Positions 24,738 through 34,758 of a stretch of 52,250 nucleotides of DNA are shown here, one piece after another. This DNA comes from an uncultured Prevotellaceae bacterium (GTDB lineage Bacteria; Bacteroidota; Bacteroidia; Bacteroidales; Bacteroidaceae). Position numbers and translations under genes: made by a program. The notes below the pieces were generated by a model. It did no database searches. It was not told the DNA's origin and saw nothing but the letters and a program-made list of their open reading frames with translations. The stretch spans positions 1-52,250 of the forward strand of contig CALDLA010000168.1 in NCBI GenBank assembly GCA_937898415.1, in the 5' to 3' direction. Position 1 is the first letter of the stretch, and every line of letters begins with the position of its first letter.

Positions 24738-26027
24738 ATGTGGAAGAAATATAGTATTTTGTGCTTGGCTTTCGTGCTTGTTATGCAGGTGCAGGCCCAG
24801 AAACAGGATGATATGCGGCAGGCGGTGGAATACTTGGCATCGCAGGAACTGGGCGGCAGGTTCCCCGGTAGTAAGGGCGATACATTGGCCTCGAGGTTTA
24901 TTGTCGACAAGCTGCGTAAACTGAAGTTCAAGCCAATAGTTAAGGAAAAGAAGGAAAAAGCTTTCTATCAGGACTTTAAGTTCAACAAGAAAGACGTAGT
25001 TACCGAGACAGTTACCGAATATAATACCCATAACATCGTGGCCGTACTGCCAGGCAAGGACAAGCGCCTGAAGCATGAGTACATCGTGGTGGGTTCGCAC
25101 TACGACCATTTAGGTATGGGCGGTCAGGGCTCTGGCTCACGTCGTCCTGACACGTTAGGAGTACACCCTGGTGCCGACGATAATGCCAGCGGCGATGCTG
25201 TTGTGCTTCAGTTGGCTAAACACTTCAAGAAAGTGCGTTCGCCACGTAGTATTATTTTCATGTTCTTTGGTGCCGAGGAACAAGGTCTGATAGGCTCGAA
25301 GAACTTTATTGAATGGATGAAGCAAGTAGACACCCGACGCAAGAATCTGCCTGATCATATAAAAGGCATAGTTGCTATGGTGAACCTGGACATGGTGGGA
25401 CGTATGCGCGACAATGCGCTGAGTGTCTCAGGTACGGGCACCAGCTCGGAATTCAAGGCAATGGCTGAGCGTGTGGCCGAGCAGAAGAACCTGCACGTTA
25501 CCTGCACTCCCGACGGCTATGGCCCCAGCGACCAGGCATCGTTTGTGGCAGCCGATATCCCTGTGCTGTTTCTCACGACGGGTGGACACATGGAGTATCA
25601 CACGCCTGCCGACGTACCCTCAACCTTGAACTATGACGGTATGCAGCAAACCTTGGAATATACGCAGGAGTTGGTCGCAAGGCTGGCCAGCATGCCGACG
25701 ACGCCTGACTTCATCAATGTGCCCAGCACACAGACCATGAAGCATGCGAAGTTCAAGGTGACATTAGGTCTGATGCCCGACGTGATGGGTGCAAGCACCA
25801 TTCCCGGACTCCGAGCCGACATTGTGGTGGCAGGAAAGCCGGCATACAAGGCTGGCCTCCGCAGCGGCGACGTCATTCAGGAGATAGACGGCAAGCCCGT
25901 GAAGAACATGGAGGAATACATGCAGCGTTTGTCGGAACTGACGGCTGGTACTACGATTCCCGTGAAAGTTCTGCGTGGCGAAGAGACCATGGTGTTCCAA
26001 GTAGAATTAACCCCAGCTACGAAATGA
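24738..26027 (+). CDS. Exported M28-family zinc aminopeptidase with C-terminal PDZ domain
   Basis: About 429 aa from the ATG at 24738, which gives a clean signal peptide (MWKKYSILCLAFVLVMQVQAQ). An ATG at 24726 is the alternative; the frame's earlier ATG at 24672 is upstream of the promoter. Peptidase core: VVGSHYDHLG (zinc His), GADDNASGDAVVL (bridging Asp), FFGAEEQGLIGS (catalytic and ligand Glu), NLDMVGRM (Asp) and GGHMEYHTPADV (His). A PDZ domain spans roughly the last 90 residues (AYKAGLRSGDVIQEIDGKPV). Probably degrades peptides in the periplasm or at the surface. The stop overlaps the next start by 4 bases. Confidence 0.92.
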   Translation: MWKKYSILCLAFVLVMQVQAQKQDDMRQAVEYLASQELGGRFPGSKGDTLASRFIVDKLRKLKFKPIVKEKKEKAFYQDFKFNKKDVVTETVTEYNTHNIVAVLPGKDKRLKHEYIVVGSHYDHLGMGGQGSGSRRPDTLGVHPGADDNASGDAVVLQLAKHFKKVRSPRSIIFMFFGAEEQGLIGSKNFIEWMKQVDTRRKNLPDHIKGIVAMVNLDMVGRMRDNALSVSGTGTSSEFKAMAERVAEQKNLHVTCTPDGYGPSDQASFVAADIPVLFLTTGGHMEYHTPADVPSTLNYDGMQQTLEYTQELVARLASMPTTPDFINVPSTQTMKHAKFKVTLGLMPDVMGASTIPGLRADIVVAGKPAYKAGLRSGDVIQEIDGKPVKNMEEYMQRLSELTAGTTIPVKVLRGEETMVFQVELTPATK

Positions 26028-26809
26028 AGAAAACAGTATATTGGCTTTTAGCCGTTGTCATCACGCTGGTACTGAGTGTTTACCAACGCATGACCGGTCC
26101 TACGCATCCCAAGAGCGTGACCATTGAACTCGATGGAAATAAATACCAAATGAAGTTGCCCAGAAGTGGGGTGCAGCAGGACGAGCTGGTGACCTTGAAA
26201 GGTGTTTCGTCGAACACTATGGCGCAATTGAATTACCGTCGCTATCCGACGGCTGACGACTATACTACGGTGGACTTCAGGTGGAATGACCATGAGTTGC
26301 AGGCCGCCTTGCCCGTACAGCCTGTCGCGGGGAAACTGCAGTATTATATCACCATCGGTGGCAAGGACTATCCTGCCGATGAACCTATTGTGATACGTTT
26401 CCGCAACGATGTGCCGGCCGGCATCCTGGTTCCCCACATTCTGCTGATGTTTGCCGCCATGCTGTTCGCCGTCTATACGTTTCTGTTGGTCGTGACGGGC
26501 AGGAACTACCGTCGCTGGCTCTGGATAACAACGGGGACGCTGCTCGTCGGTGGCTTTGTTTTGGGTCCGATGGTGCAGCATGCGGCGTTTGGCCCTTGGT
26601 GGGCTGGATTCCCTTACGGTACCGACCTGACGGACAACAAGACACTCCTGTCGTTCCTGTTCTTTGTTGCTGCACTGGCTACGTTGAGGTGGAAGTACAA
26701 CAAGTGGGTGGTCGGGCTGGCTGTGCTGTTCATGATGGCCATTTTCAGCATACCGCACAGCGCGTATGGTTCAGAGTATGATTACACAACACAACAATTA
26801 AAACAATAA
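26024..26809 (+). CDS. Membrane protein with periplasmic N-terminal domain, unknown function
   Basis: 261 aa. An N-terminal TM or signal anchor (VYWLLAVVITLVLSVY), a beta-rich outer domain of about 105 residues, then four hydrophobic segments in the C-terminal half (about residues 128-150, 158-178, 205-220, 225-243). Family not recognised. It overlaps the M28 peptidase stop by 4 bases, so the two are probably made together; a joint role in peptide handling is possible but not shown by the sequence. Confidence 0.75.
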   Translation: MKKTVYWLLAVVITLVLSVYQRMTGPTHPKSVTIELDGNKYQMKLPRSGVQQDELVTLKGVSSNTMAQLNYRRYPTADDYTTVDFRWNDHELQAALPVQPVAGKLQYYITIGGKDYPADEPIVIRFRNDVPAGILVPHILLMFAAMLFAVYTFLLVVTGRNYRRWLWITTGTLLVGGFVLGPMVQHAAFGPWWAGFPYGTDLTDNKTLLSFLFFVAALATLRWKYNKWVVGLAVLFMMAIFSIPHSAYGSEYDYTTQQLKQ

Positions 26810-26818
26810 AAAAGTAAA

Positions 26819-27310
26819 ATGATGAAGATTAAAAGTTTGATGACGATGATGGTCGCTGCGGTGGCCCTTGTGACGATTTTCTGTTCATGCGGTAGTGATG
26901 ATGACGATGAGCAGGTGGTAGCTGTTCCCGCGCAGGTAGCTGGCTCCTATACGGGTACGGAGGTTCTCACCGTGATGGGTGAGCCCGATGAAAATACGGT
27001 GACGTTTGAGTTCAAAGAATCCTCTGCGCAGACCGTTGACATGACGATTCCTTCCTACGGTATGGATATGATGACCTTGCCCGCACTTCCGGTCAAGAAC
27101 ATCATTCTGGTCAAGAGCGGTGACAACATTACTGGCAAAGTCGCAAAATACGAAAGCGTAGTGACCGCCGCCGACGGCTCGGAGAAGGCCTTCACCCTGA
27201 CTGACCTGACCGTCATCTTCAACGGAAAGACGGTTGTCGTGACGTTCACGTTAAAGTACGGAAATATGCCCTTTGCCTTTGAGGGACAGTTTACAGGAAC
27301 CAAGAAGTAA
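26819..27310 (+). CDS. Surface-exposed calycin-like lipoprotein
   Basis: 163 aa. A lipoprotein signal ends in FCSCGSDDDDE: the Cys is followed at once by SDDDD, which matches the lipoprotein export signal described for Bacteroides surface lipoproteins. The mature domain (about 130 aa) has the alternating strands of the small calycin-like beta barrels found beside TonB receptors in this phylum (VAGSYTGTEVLTVMGE; LTVIFNGKTVVVTFTLKYG). The TonB receptor gene starts 3 bases after the stop. Likely role: a surface ligand-capture partner of that receptor, by analogy with HmuY/HmuR; this pairing is inference. Confidence 0.78.
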   Translation: MMKIKSLMTMMVAAVALVTIFCSCGSDDDDEQVVAVPAQVAGSYTGTEVLTVMGEPDENTVTFEFKESSAQTVDMTIPSYGMDMMTLPALPVKNIILVKSGDNITGKVAKYESVVTAADGSEKAFTLTDLTVIFNGKTVVVTFTLKYGNMPFAFEGQFTGTKK

Positions 27311-27313
27311 GTC

Positions 27314-29278
27314 GTGATAGCAGATCTAATGCTGGTTGTCGGACTCGCGACATTGTCAATGCCTGACTCTGTTGAGCTGGAGCCTGTCGTGGTGACGGCT
27401 TCCCATTCGCCCAAGGCGCTAAAGGATGCTCCTGTCGTCACGCGACTCATCACGCTCCACGACATCAAGATTACCGACGCCACCAACATTCAGGACCTGC
27501 TGATACAGGAAATCCCGGGACTGGAGTTCGGCTTTGCCATGAGCCAGGAGACTTCGCTCAATATGAGCGGCTTCGGCGGCAATGCCGTTCTCTTTTTGGT
27601 CGATGGTGAGCGGATGGCTGGCGAGACGATGGACAATGTGGACTATAGCCGCATGAACCTCGACAACGTCGGACGCATCGAGATTGTGAAGGGGGCTTCG
27701 TCGGCTCTCTACGGTTCTAATGCCGTGGGTGGCGTCATCAACATCATCAGCCGTGAGAATCTGGAACCTTGGACAGCCAACGTCAACTCACGCTATAACA
27801 GCTTTGGCCATGAATGGCGTAACGGCGCTAATTTCTCGTTCAATACCGAGAAATGGAACTCGCAGACCAGTTTCCAGCATACGACGGTTGATCCCATTAA
27901 TCTGCCTAAGGCACACTCTTCCGAGGAGATTGCCATGGAACTGATGAAGAAGGCGCAGGGACTGCCCTACGATGAATCGGTGCTGACGGACGACTCCAAC
28001 CTGAGCCGACTCTACGGACAGACGACCTACAACGTGAAGGAAAGACTGACGTGGCGGGCTTCAGAACGGCTGACACTCATCGGGCGCGGCAGCTATTTCT
28101 TCCGCACCAGCGAGCGCGACACCCACGACTACCACTTTAACGGCTATAGTGGCGGACTGAAAGGCAGATATGCCTGGAACCATGACCGCCATCTCGAACT
28201 ATCCTACGCCTTCGACCAGTATGACAAGGCTAATTTCATGCCTGACGGCACCCGTACCCACGACCACGACTACAGCAACCGGCAGCACGTCCTGCATGCG
28301 CTGTACAGCCATGCCTTTGGTCAGAACACCCTGATACTGGGTGCCGACTGCATGAACGACTATCTCTCGACCTATCAGTTCCTGACGGGCACGAGTCACT
28401 CGCAGGACAACATCGACGGCTATGCACAGTTCGACTGGAACATCACGTCGCAGCTGAACATAGTGGGCAGCGTACGCTACGACTATTTCTCGGCTTCTTC
28501 CCAGAAGGCACTCACCGAGCGGCTCGCCGTCGTGTATAAGTTTCCCTGGGCAACCCTTCGTGCCAACTATGCCAGCGGATTCCGGGCTCCTACGCTTAAG
28601 GAGATGTATATGCACTTCGACATGGGAAACATGGGCTATATGCTGCGTGGAAACCCCGACCTGAAGCCTGAGAAGAGCAATAACTTCAACGTCGCCATTG
28701 AGCGGACAAACCGTATCCGTAACAGCGGATTCCTCGACGGACGCTACAACTTCACCCTGATGGGCTACTGCAACGTGTTCGACAAGCGCATCACCACCAT
28801 CGACGGCGGAATGTTCGAGGGGATGGAGAGTGCGCTCTACTGGAACGAGGACGGCATCACCGTGTGGGGCATCGATGTCAGCCTAGGCCATATCTGGGAC
28901 TGCGGCCTGTCGCTCAGGCTGAACTACTCATGGATGAAAGAGACGGGCAGCGTCTATTACTCCGACTTCTATCAGCCCCGCTCACACTCCATGACGTGGC
29001 GGTTAGGCTACGAGCACCGCTTCTCGCGCCACTACACCCTCGATGCAGCCCTCTCTGGCCGCAGTCAGGGCAAGCCTCAGTCGGGCCGTAAGGATGTAGA
29101 CCAGGGCTATACCATCTGGCGCCTGATGCTGCAGCACCACCTCTGGCGCGGCATCCATCTGAATACCGCCATCGACAACCTCTTTAATTACAAGCCCAAG
29201 TCATATTATTATTGCTCGCCGCTGACCACAGGCACCTCCTTCAGCGTAGGACTGTCGGTAGATTTTGATAATTTTTGA
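27314..29278 (+). CDS. TonB-dependent outer-membrane receptor, FepA/HmuR-like
   Basis: 654 aa. Plug domain begins at about residue 22 (VELEPVVVTASHSPK, a TonB-box-like start), with the typical IPGLEFGF, GGNAVLFLVDGERM, IEIVKGASSALYGSNAVGGVINI. The 22-strand barrel follows. A FRAP...NPDL pair with a His between (FRAPTLKEMYMHFD ... GNPDLKPEKSNNFN) resembles heme receptors such as HmuR, though other receptors also carry it. The predicted start is a GTG at 27314; ATG at 27329 is the alternative. Either way the signal peptide is short and weak. Substrate probably iron, heme or cobalamin; not decided by sequence. Confidence 0.88.
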   Translation: MIADLMLVVGLATLSMPDSVELEPVVVTASHSPKALKDAPVVTRLITLHDIKITDATNIQDLLIQEIPGLEFGFAMSQETSLNMSGFGGNAVLFLVDGERMAGETMDNVDYSRMNLDNVGRIEIVKGASSALYGSNAVGGVINIISRENLEPWTANVNSRYNSFGHEWRNGANFSFNTEKWNSQTSFQHTTVDPINLPKAHSSEEIAMELMKKAQGLPYDESVLTDDSNLSRLYGQTTYNVKERLTWRASERLTLIGRGSYFFRTSERDTHDYHFNGYSGGLKGRYAWNHDRHLELSYAFDQYDKANFMPDGTRTHDHDYSNRQHVLHALYSHAFGQNTLILGADCMNDYLSTYQFLTGTSHSQDNIDGYAQFDWNITSQLNIVGSVRYDYFSASSQKALTERLAVVYKFPWATLRANYASGFRAPTLKEMYMHFDMGNMGYMLRGNPDLKPEKSNNFNVAIERTNRIRNSGFLDGRYNFTLMGYCNVFDKRITTIDGGMFEGMESALYWNEDGITVWGIDVSLGHIWDCGLSLRLNYSWMKETGSVYYSDFYQPRSHSMTWRLGYEHRFSRHYTLDAALSGRSQGKPQSGRKDVDQGYTIWRLMLQHHLWRGIHLNTAIDNLFNYKPKSYYYCSPLTTGTSFSVGLSVDFDNF

Positions 29279-29280
29279 AG

Positions 29281-29318
29281 AAAATAAATGAAGATTCTTT
29301 CTTGTTATCATTTATTTT
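29281..29318. terminator. AT-rich inverted repeat after the TonB receptor
   Basis: AAAATAAATGA and its exact complement TCATTTATTTT with a 16-base loop. It starts 3 bases after the receptor stop and overlaps the following promoter, so it could be a terminator or an operator. Symmetric, hence no strand given. Confidence 0.5.
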
Positions 29319-29328
29319 CGTAACTTTG
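29298..29328 (+). promoter_or_regulatory. Promoter of the Ala/Lys-rich secreted protein
   Basis: TAACTTTG at 29321-29328, with a TTTC at 29298-29301, 19 bases upstream. The ATG follows 32 bases later. Confidence 0.6.
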
Positions 29329-29360
29329 CAGCGGTAATACAACATATTAAACAGAACGTT

Positions 29361-29792
29361 ATGAAAAGAATTCTTATGACAATGGCGCTGGCCGTCAGCA
29401 TGCTGATGGGGGCGCAGACTGTTCAGGCACAGGACGTGCTGACACCAGCTCAGCAGGCTGAAGTGAAGGCTCAGGCTCAAGCCCAGAAGGAGGCTGCGAA
29501 GGAAGCCAAGAAGGCGGCGAAGGAAGCCAAGGCTGCCGAGAAAGCCAAGATTAAAAAGGAAAAAGAGGCAGAGAAACAGCAGAAAGAGCAGGAGCGTCAG
29601 GCACAGTTAGTGAAGAAAGCCGAGAAAGCCCGCAAGGCTGCCGACAAGGCTAAGGATAAGTACTCGAAGGCTGCCTCTGCCGTTGCTGATGATCCAGGCA
29701 ACAGCAAACTCGAACTGAAGGCTGCCAAGGCCAAGGTTGCCTACGAGAAGGCGGCCGAGAAAGCTGAGAAGGCAGCAAAGAAAGTGAATTAA
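29361..29792 (+). CDS. Secreted Ala/Lys/Glu-rich coiled-coil protein
   Basis: 143 aa. A clear signal peptide (MKRILMTMALAVSMLMGAQTVQA) followed by a mature part almost wholly of Ala, Lys, Glu and Gln, with repeating KEAAKEAKKAAKEAKAAEKA-like stretches that predict one long charged helix. No catalytic motif. The composition resembles periplasmic TolA-like or histone-H1-like helices, but no family is assigned. It has its own promoter and converges with the hydrolase gene downstream, separated by 25 bases. Confidence 0.75.
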   Translation: MKRILMTMALAVSMLMGAQTVQAQDVLTPAQQAEVKAQAQAQKEAAKEAKKAAKEAKAAEKAKIKKEKEAEKQQKEQERQAQLVKKAEKARKAADKAKDKYSKAASAVADDPGNSKLELKAAKAKVAYEKAAEKAEKAAKKVN

Positions 29793-29817
29793 TCCGCTTC
29801 TTTTCGTTCGTCTTCGT

Positions 29818-30873
29818 TTAGAAATTCTTTCTGACGCCCTGCCATTCGGGGAACTTCGTCTTTAGGTACTCGTCGTCGAGGAAGAGGGCCGACTGTCCCA
29901 CCTTGCCTTTCAACTGCCAGTCGAGCCACTTCACCACGGCCTTGGCATAGTTGCCGCCATGCTTCTCGTAGTAGGTACCGCTGTGACCGTCCTTCGAGTT
30001 CAGCATCACCACGGGGATGTTGTCGGCTATGCGTTCGTAGTCTTTCTGTGCGTTGGCGTATGCGATGTCGCCAGGGCCGCCAATCATATAGAACATCGGC
30101 GTGTGCAGGTTCTTCAGCGACTCCTTCGTCGTACCCATCATCTCCATGTCACCGATACCTGAGTTCAGCATCACACAGGTCTTGATACGGGGATCGTAGG
30201 CTACGCCCAGCACCTGGGCACCTCCGCACGACTGTCCCATGGCCGCCACATGGTCGAGCGCAAGACAGTGGTAGTATTCCGACCCCTGGGTGGCATTCTG
30301 TTCCGTCAGCCAGTCGAGCACCTCCAACAGCATCTTGGGGTAGGTGCTGAACTGCGGAGCTGCCGGCTGCTGCTGCTTGCCCTTCTTCGCTTTCTTGGCT
30401 GCCTCCTCGCGCTGTTTGGCCTCCTGTTCCTGACGGGCCTTTTTCTCCTCCGCGGTCATTGGCAGGATTTTCTCACCATTGGCCATGATGACATCACCTT
30501 TGGTCTCGGGATAAGCTGACTTCAGTACCCCGCGCCATTGCGCCATCACGTCCGCTTCATCGTATGGACCGATGGCAGCTGCCACATAGCCGTAGGAGGC
30601 TACCTCGCTCAACAGCAGGCGCATCTCCACATTGTTATTGAAACAGGCGCCGTTGGCATAGACGATGACGGGCAGCGCTCCCTGACGGGCCACCACCTCA
30701 TTCAGGTTCTGCGGACGATACACCGTGAAGCCGGTGCAAGAGGCATCGCCCACCACTTCCGACTTGAACGGGCCCGTACCGCCTTCTTCCACCACTTGCC
30801 TTTGAGTTGTCTGTGCATTCATCAGCCCCATGCTTGCGACGAACATCATCGCTGTCATTAATACCTTTTTCAT
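29818..30873 (-). CDS. Exported alpha/beta hydrolase with a charged insertion
   Basis: 351 aa from the ATG at 30873, which gives a signal peptide (MKKVLMTAMMFVASMGLMNAQ). The in-frame ATG at 30900 is too close to the -7 element. The fold is shown by the nucleophile elbow GQSCGG, the early strand LPVIVYANGACF, and the C-terminal catalytic His in DGHSGTYY. An Asp is likely near GGPGDIAY. Between the early strands and the elbow, about residues 145-180 form a Lys/Glu/Gln/Ala stretch unlike the rest (EEKKARQEQEAKQREEAAKK). Related proteins include acetyl-xylan-esterase- and PETase-like hydrolases; substrate unknown. Confidence 0.82.
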   Translation of the reverse strand: MKKVLMTAMMFVASMGLMNAQTTQRQVVEEGGTGPFKSEVVGDASCTGFTVYRPQNLNEVVARQGALPVIVYANGACFNNNVEMRLLLSEVASYGYVAAAIGPYDEADVMAQWRGVLKSAYPETKGDVIMANGEKILPMTAEEKKARQEQEAKQREEAAKKAKKGKQQQPAAPQFSTYPKMLLEVLDWLTEQNATQGSEYYHCLALDHVAAMGQSCGGAQVLGVAYDPRIKTCVMLNSGIGDMEMMGTTKESLKNLHTPMFYMIGGPGDIAYANAQKDYERIADNIPVVMLNSKDGHSGTYYEKHGGNYAKAVVKWLDWQLKGKVGQSALFLDDEYLKTKFPEWQGVRKNF

Positions 30874-30912
30874 TTCTATTCCTTTTAGGTTTTTACTCAT
30901 TCATTTTGTGTG

Positions 30913-30920
30913 CAAAGGTA
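30913..30920 (-). promoter_or_regulatory. -7 element of the alpha/beta hydrolase gene
   Basis: Minus strand reads TACCTTTG. It lies 39 bases before the chosen ATG. No TTTG at the expected spacing upstream. Confidence 0.6.
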
Positions 30921-30983
30921 CGAAAAATCCCGCACATTCGTAGCGATTCATCAAAAAAATGTTTCAGTCCAGGCCGATCAACA

Positions 30984-31032
30984 ATAACCCTTCCTTCTTC
31001 TGCAATAACCCAAGGTTATTTGCCGATAACCC
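30984..31032. repeat. Three ATAACCC boxes phased at 21 bases
   Basis: ATAACCC occurs at 30984-30990, 31005-31011 and 31026-31032, exactly 21 bases apart each time (about two helical turns). The middle box also forms the palindrome AATAACC-CAA-GGTTATT (31004-31020). The stretch lies in the 259-base gap between the rhlE stop and the hydrolase start and is upstream of the hydrolase -7 element. Protein-binding sites are a reasonable guess. Confidence 0.55.
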
Positions 31033-31132
31033 AGGGTTTTCGTGACATTTTCTTCCAACTCAGTTTTTACGGCCTTATCTTTTGTACAACCTCAGCTTCG
31101 GCGACGTGGTGACAGGAAATAGCCAATGCGTG

Positions 31133-32374
<1,242 letters not shown>

Positions 32375-32408
32375 TTTTACTTTTCACTTTTCACTTCTCA
32401 CTTCTCAC
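32375..32408. repeat. Heptamer tract between lptG and rhlE
   Basis: Plus strand: TTTTAC, TTTTCAC, TTTTCAC, TTCTCAC, TTCTCAC. On the coding (minus) strand this is a run of AGTGARA units spanning from the lptG stop codon to the rhlE ATG, so any ribosome binding site of rhlE must be made of it. Confidence 0.85.
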
Positions 32409-32410
32409 TT

Positions 32411-33630
32411 CTAGTTCGGGGCTTGTCGCCAACAGAAGTAGGCGATGAACACATATAATATATTAGGTATCCACTCAGCCAGCATGGCGGGCGTGCCGGC
32501 ATTGATGGCAAAGGTGGCCGAGATGGTCTGCAGCAGGATGTAGGCGAAGGAGAGTCCGAGACCGATGCCGAGGTAGAGTCCCATGCCTCCCTTGCGCTTG
32601 CGCGACGAGAGACTGGCGCCGATGACGGTGAGGATGAACGAGGCGAAGGACATGGCGATGCGCTTGTGGTACTCCACTTCGTACTGCACGACATTTTGCG
32701 AGCCGCGCTCCTGCTGTTTCGAGATGTACTGCAGCAGTTCGGGACTGGTGAAGGTCTCCTGCTGACCCTTGGAGAAGACGAGGTCCATGGGTTCCATCGT
32801 GATGGTGGTGTCAATCACGGCTCCCGTCTTGATTTCCTCGCGCAGTCCCTTCAGCGTTCGTATCTTGAAGTTGCGTGCCCGCCAGTGGAAACGTGTGTCG
32901 CTGATGGTGTCGTAGTAGATGACGCTGGCCGTCATGTGGCTGACCAGTTTCTTCTTCTCGAACTTGTCGAGCGAGAAGCCGTAGCCGGTCTTCGTATTGT
33001 CGTCGTATTGCTGTATATAAGCGATGATGCCTCGTCCCACCTGTAGCTGTACGTTGGTGGCCGAGGTGATCTTGCTGTTGTTCTTGTAGAGCACCTCGAA
33101 GTTCTGGCGAACGATAGTTCCCTGGGGAATGACGTAGGCTCCTAGGTAGTAGTTCAGTATGGCTATGAGAGCTGCCGAGATGAAGTAGGGGCGCATGAGC
33201 CGCTTGAAACTCATGCCCGATGCCAGCATGGCGATGATCTCGCTGTTGCCTGCCAACTTCGAGGTGAAGAAGATGACGGCGATGAAGACGAACAGCGGCG
33301 AGAAGAGGTTGGCGAAGTAGGGGATGAAGTTGGCGTAGTAGTCGAAGACGATAGCCCTCAGCGGCGCGTGGTTCGTGGTGAACTTAGCCAGGTTCTCGTT
33401 GACATCGAAGACGATGCTGATGGAGATAATCAGGATGATGGAGTAGATATAGGTGCCGATGAACTTGCCGATGATGTAGCGGTCTATGCGCTTGAGGTAG
33501 TGGAAGGGGTTGAGGTATTTCAACCATCTGAGCCAGTGGCCGACCTTTCGGAAGGCACGGCTGACAGCCCTTCTGCGATGGTAGCGTTTCTGATGGCGCC
33601 GTATCTGGCTATATGTCTTCTGTCGTTTCT

Positions 33631-33634
<4 letters not shown>
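32411..33634 (-). CDS. lptG: LptF/LptG-family permease of the lipopolysaccharide export complex
   Basis: 407 aa inner-membrane protein of the LptB2FG transporter that extracts LPS and passes it to LptC. A very basic N-terminal tail precedes the family start (RIDRYIIGKFIGTYIYSIILI), then two more TM helices (FSPLFVFIAVIFF), the ABC-coupling stretch SEIIAMLASGMSFKRLMRPYF, a periplasmic beta-jellyroll in the middle, and three C-terminal TM helices with SSRKRKGGMGLYLGIGLGLSFAY. ATG at 33634 overlaps the tgt stop by 4 bases and is preferred to 33673. LptF versus LptG is not certain from this sequence. Confidence 0.9.
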
Positions 33635-34754
<1,120 letters not shown>

Positions 34755-34758
<4 letters not shown>

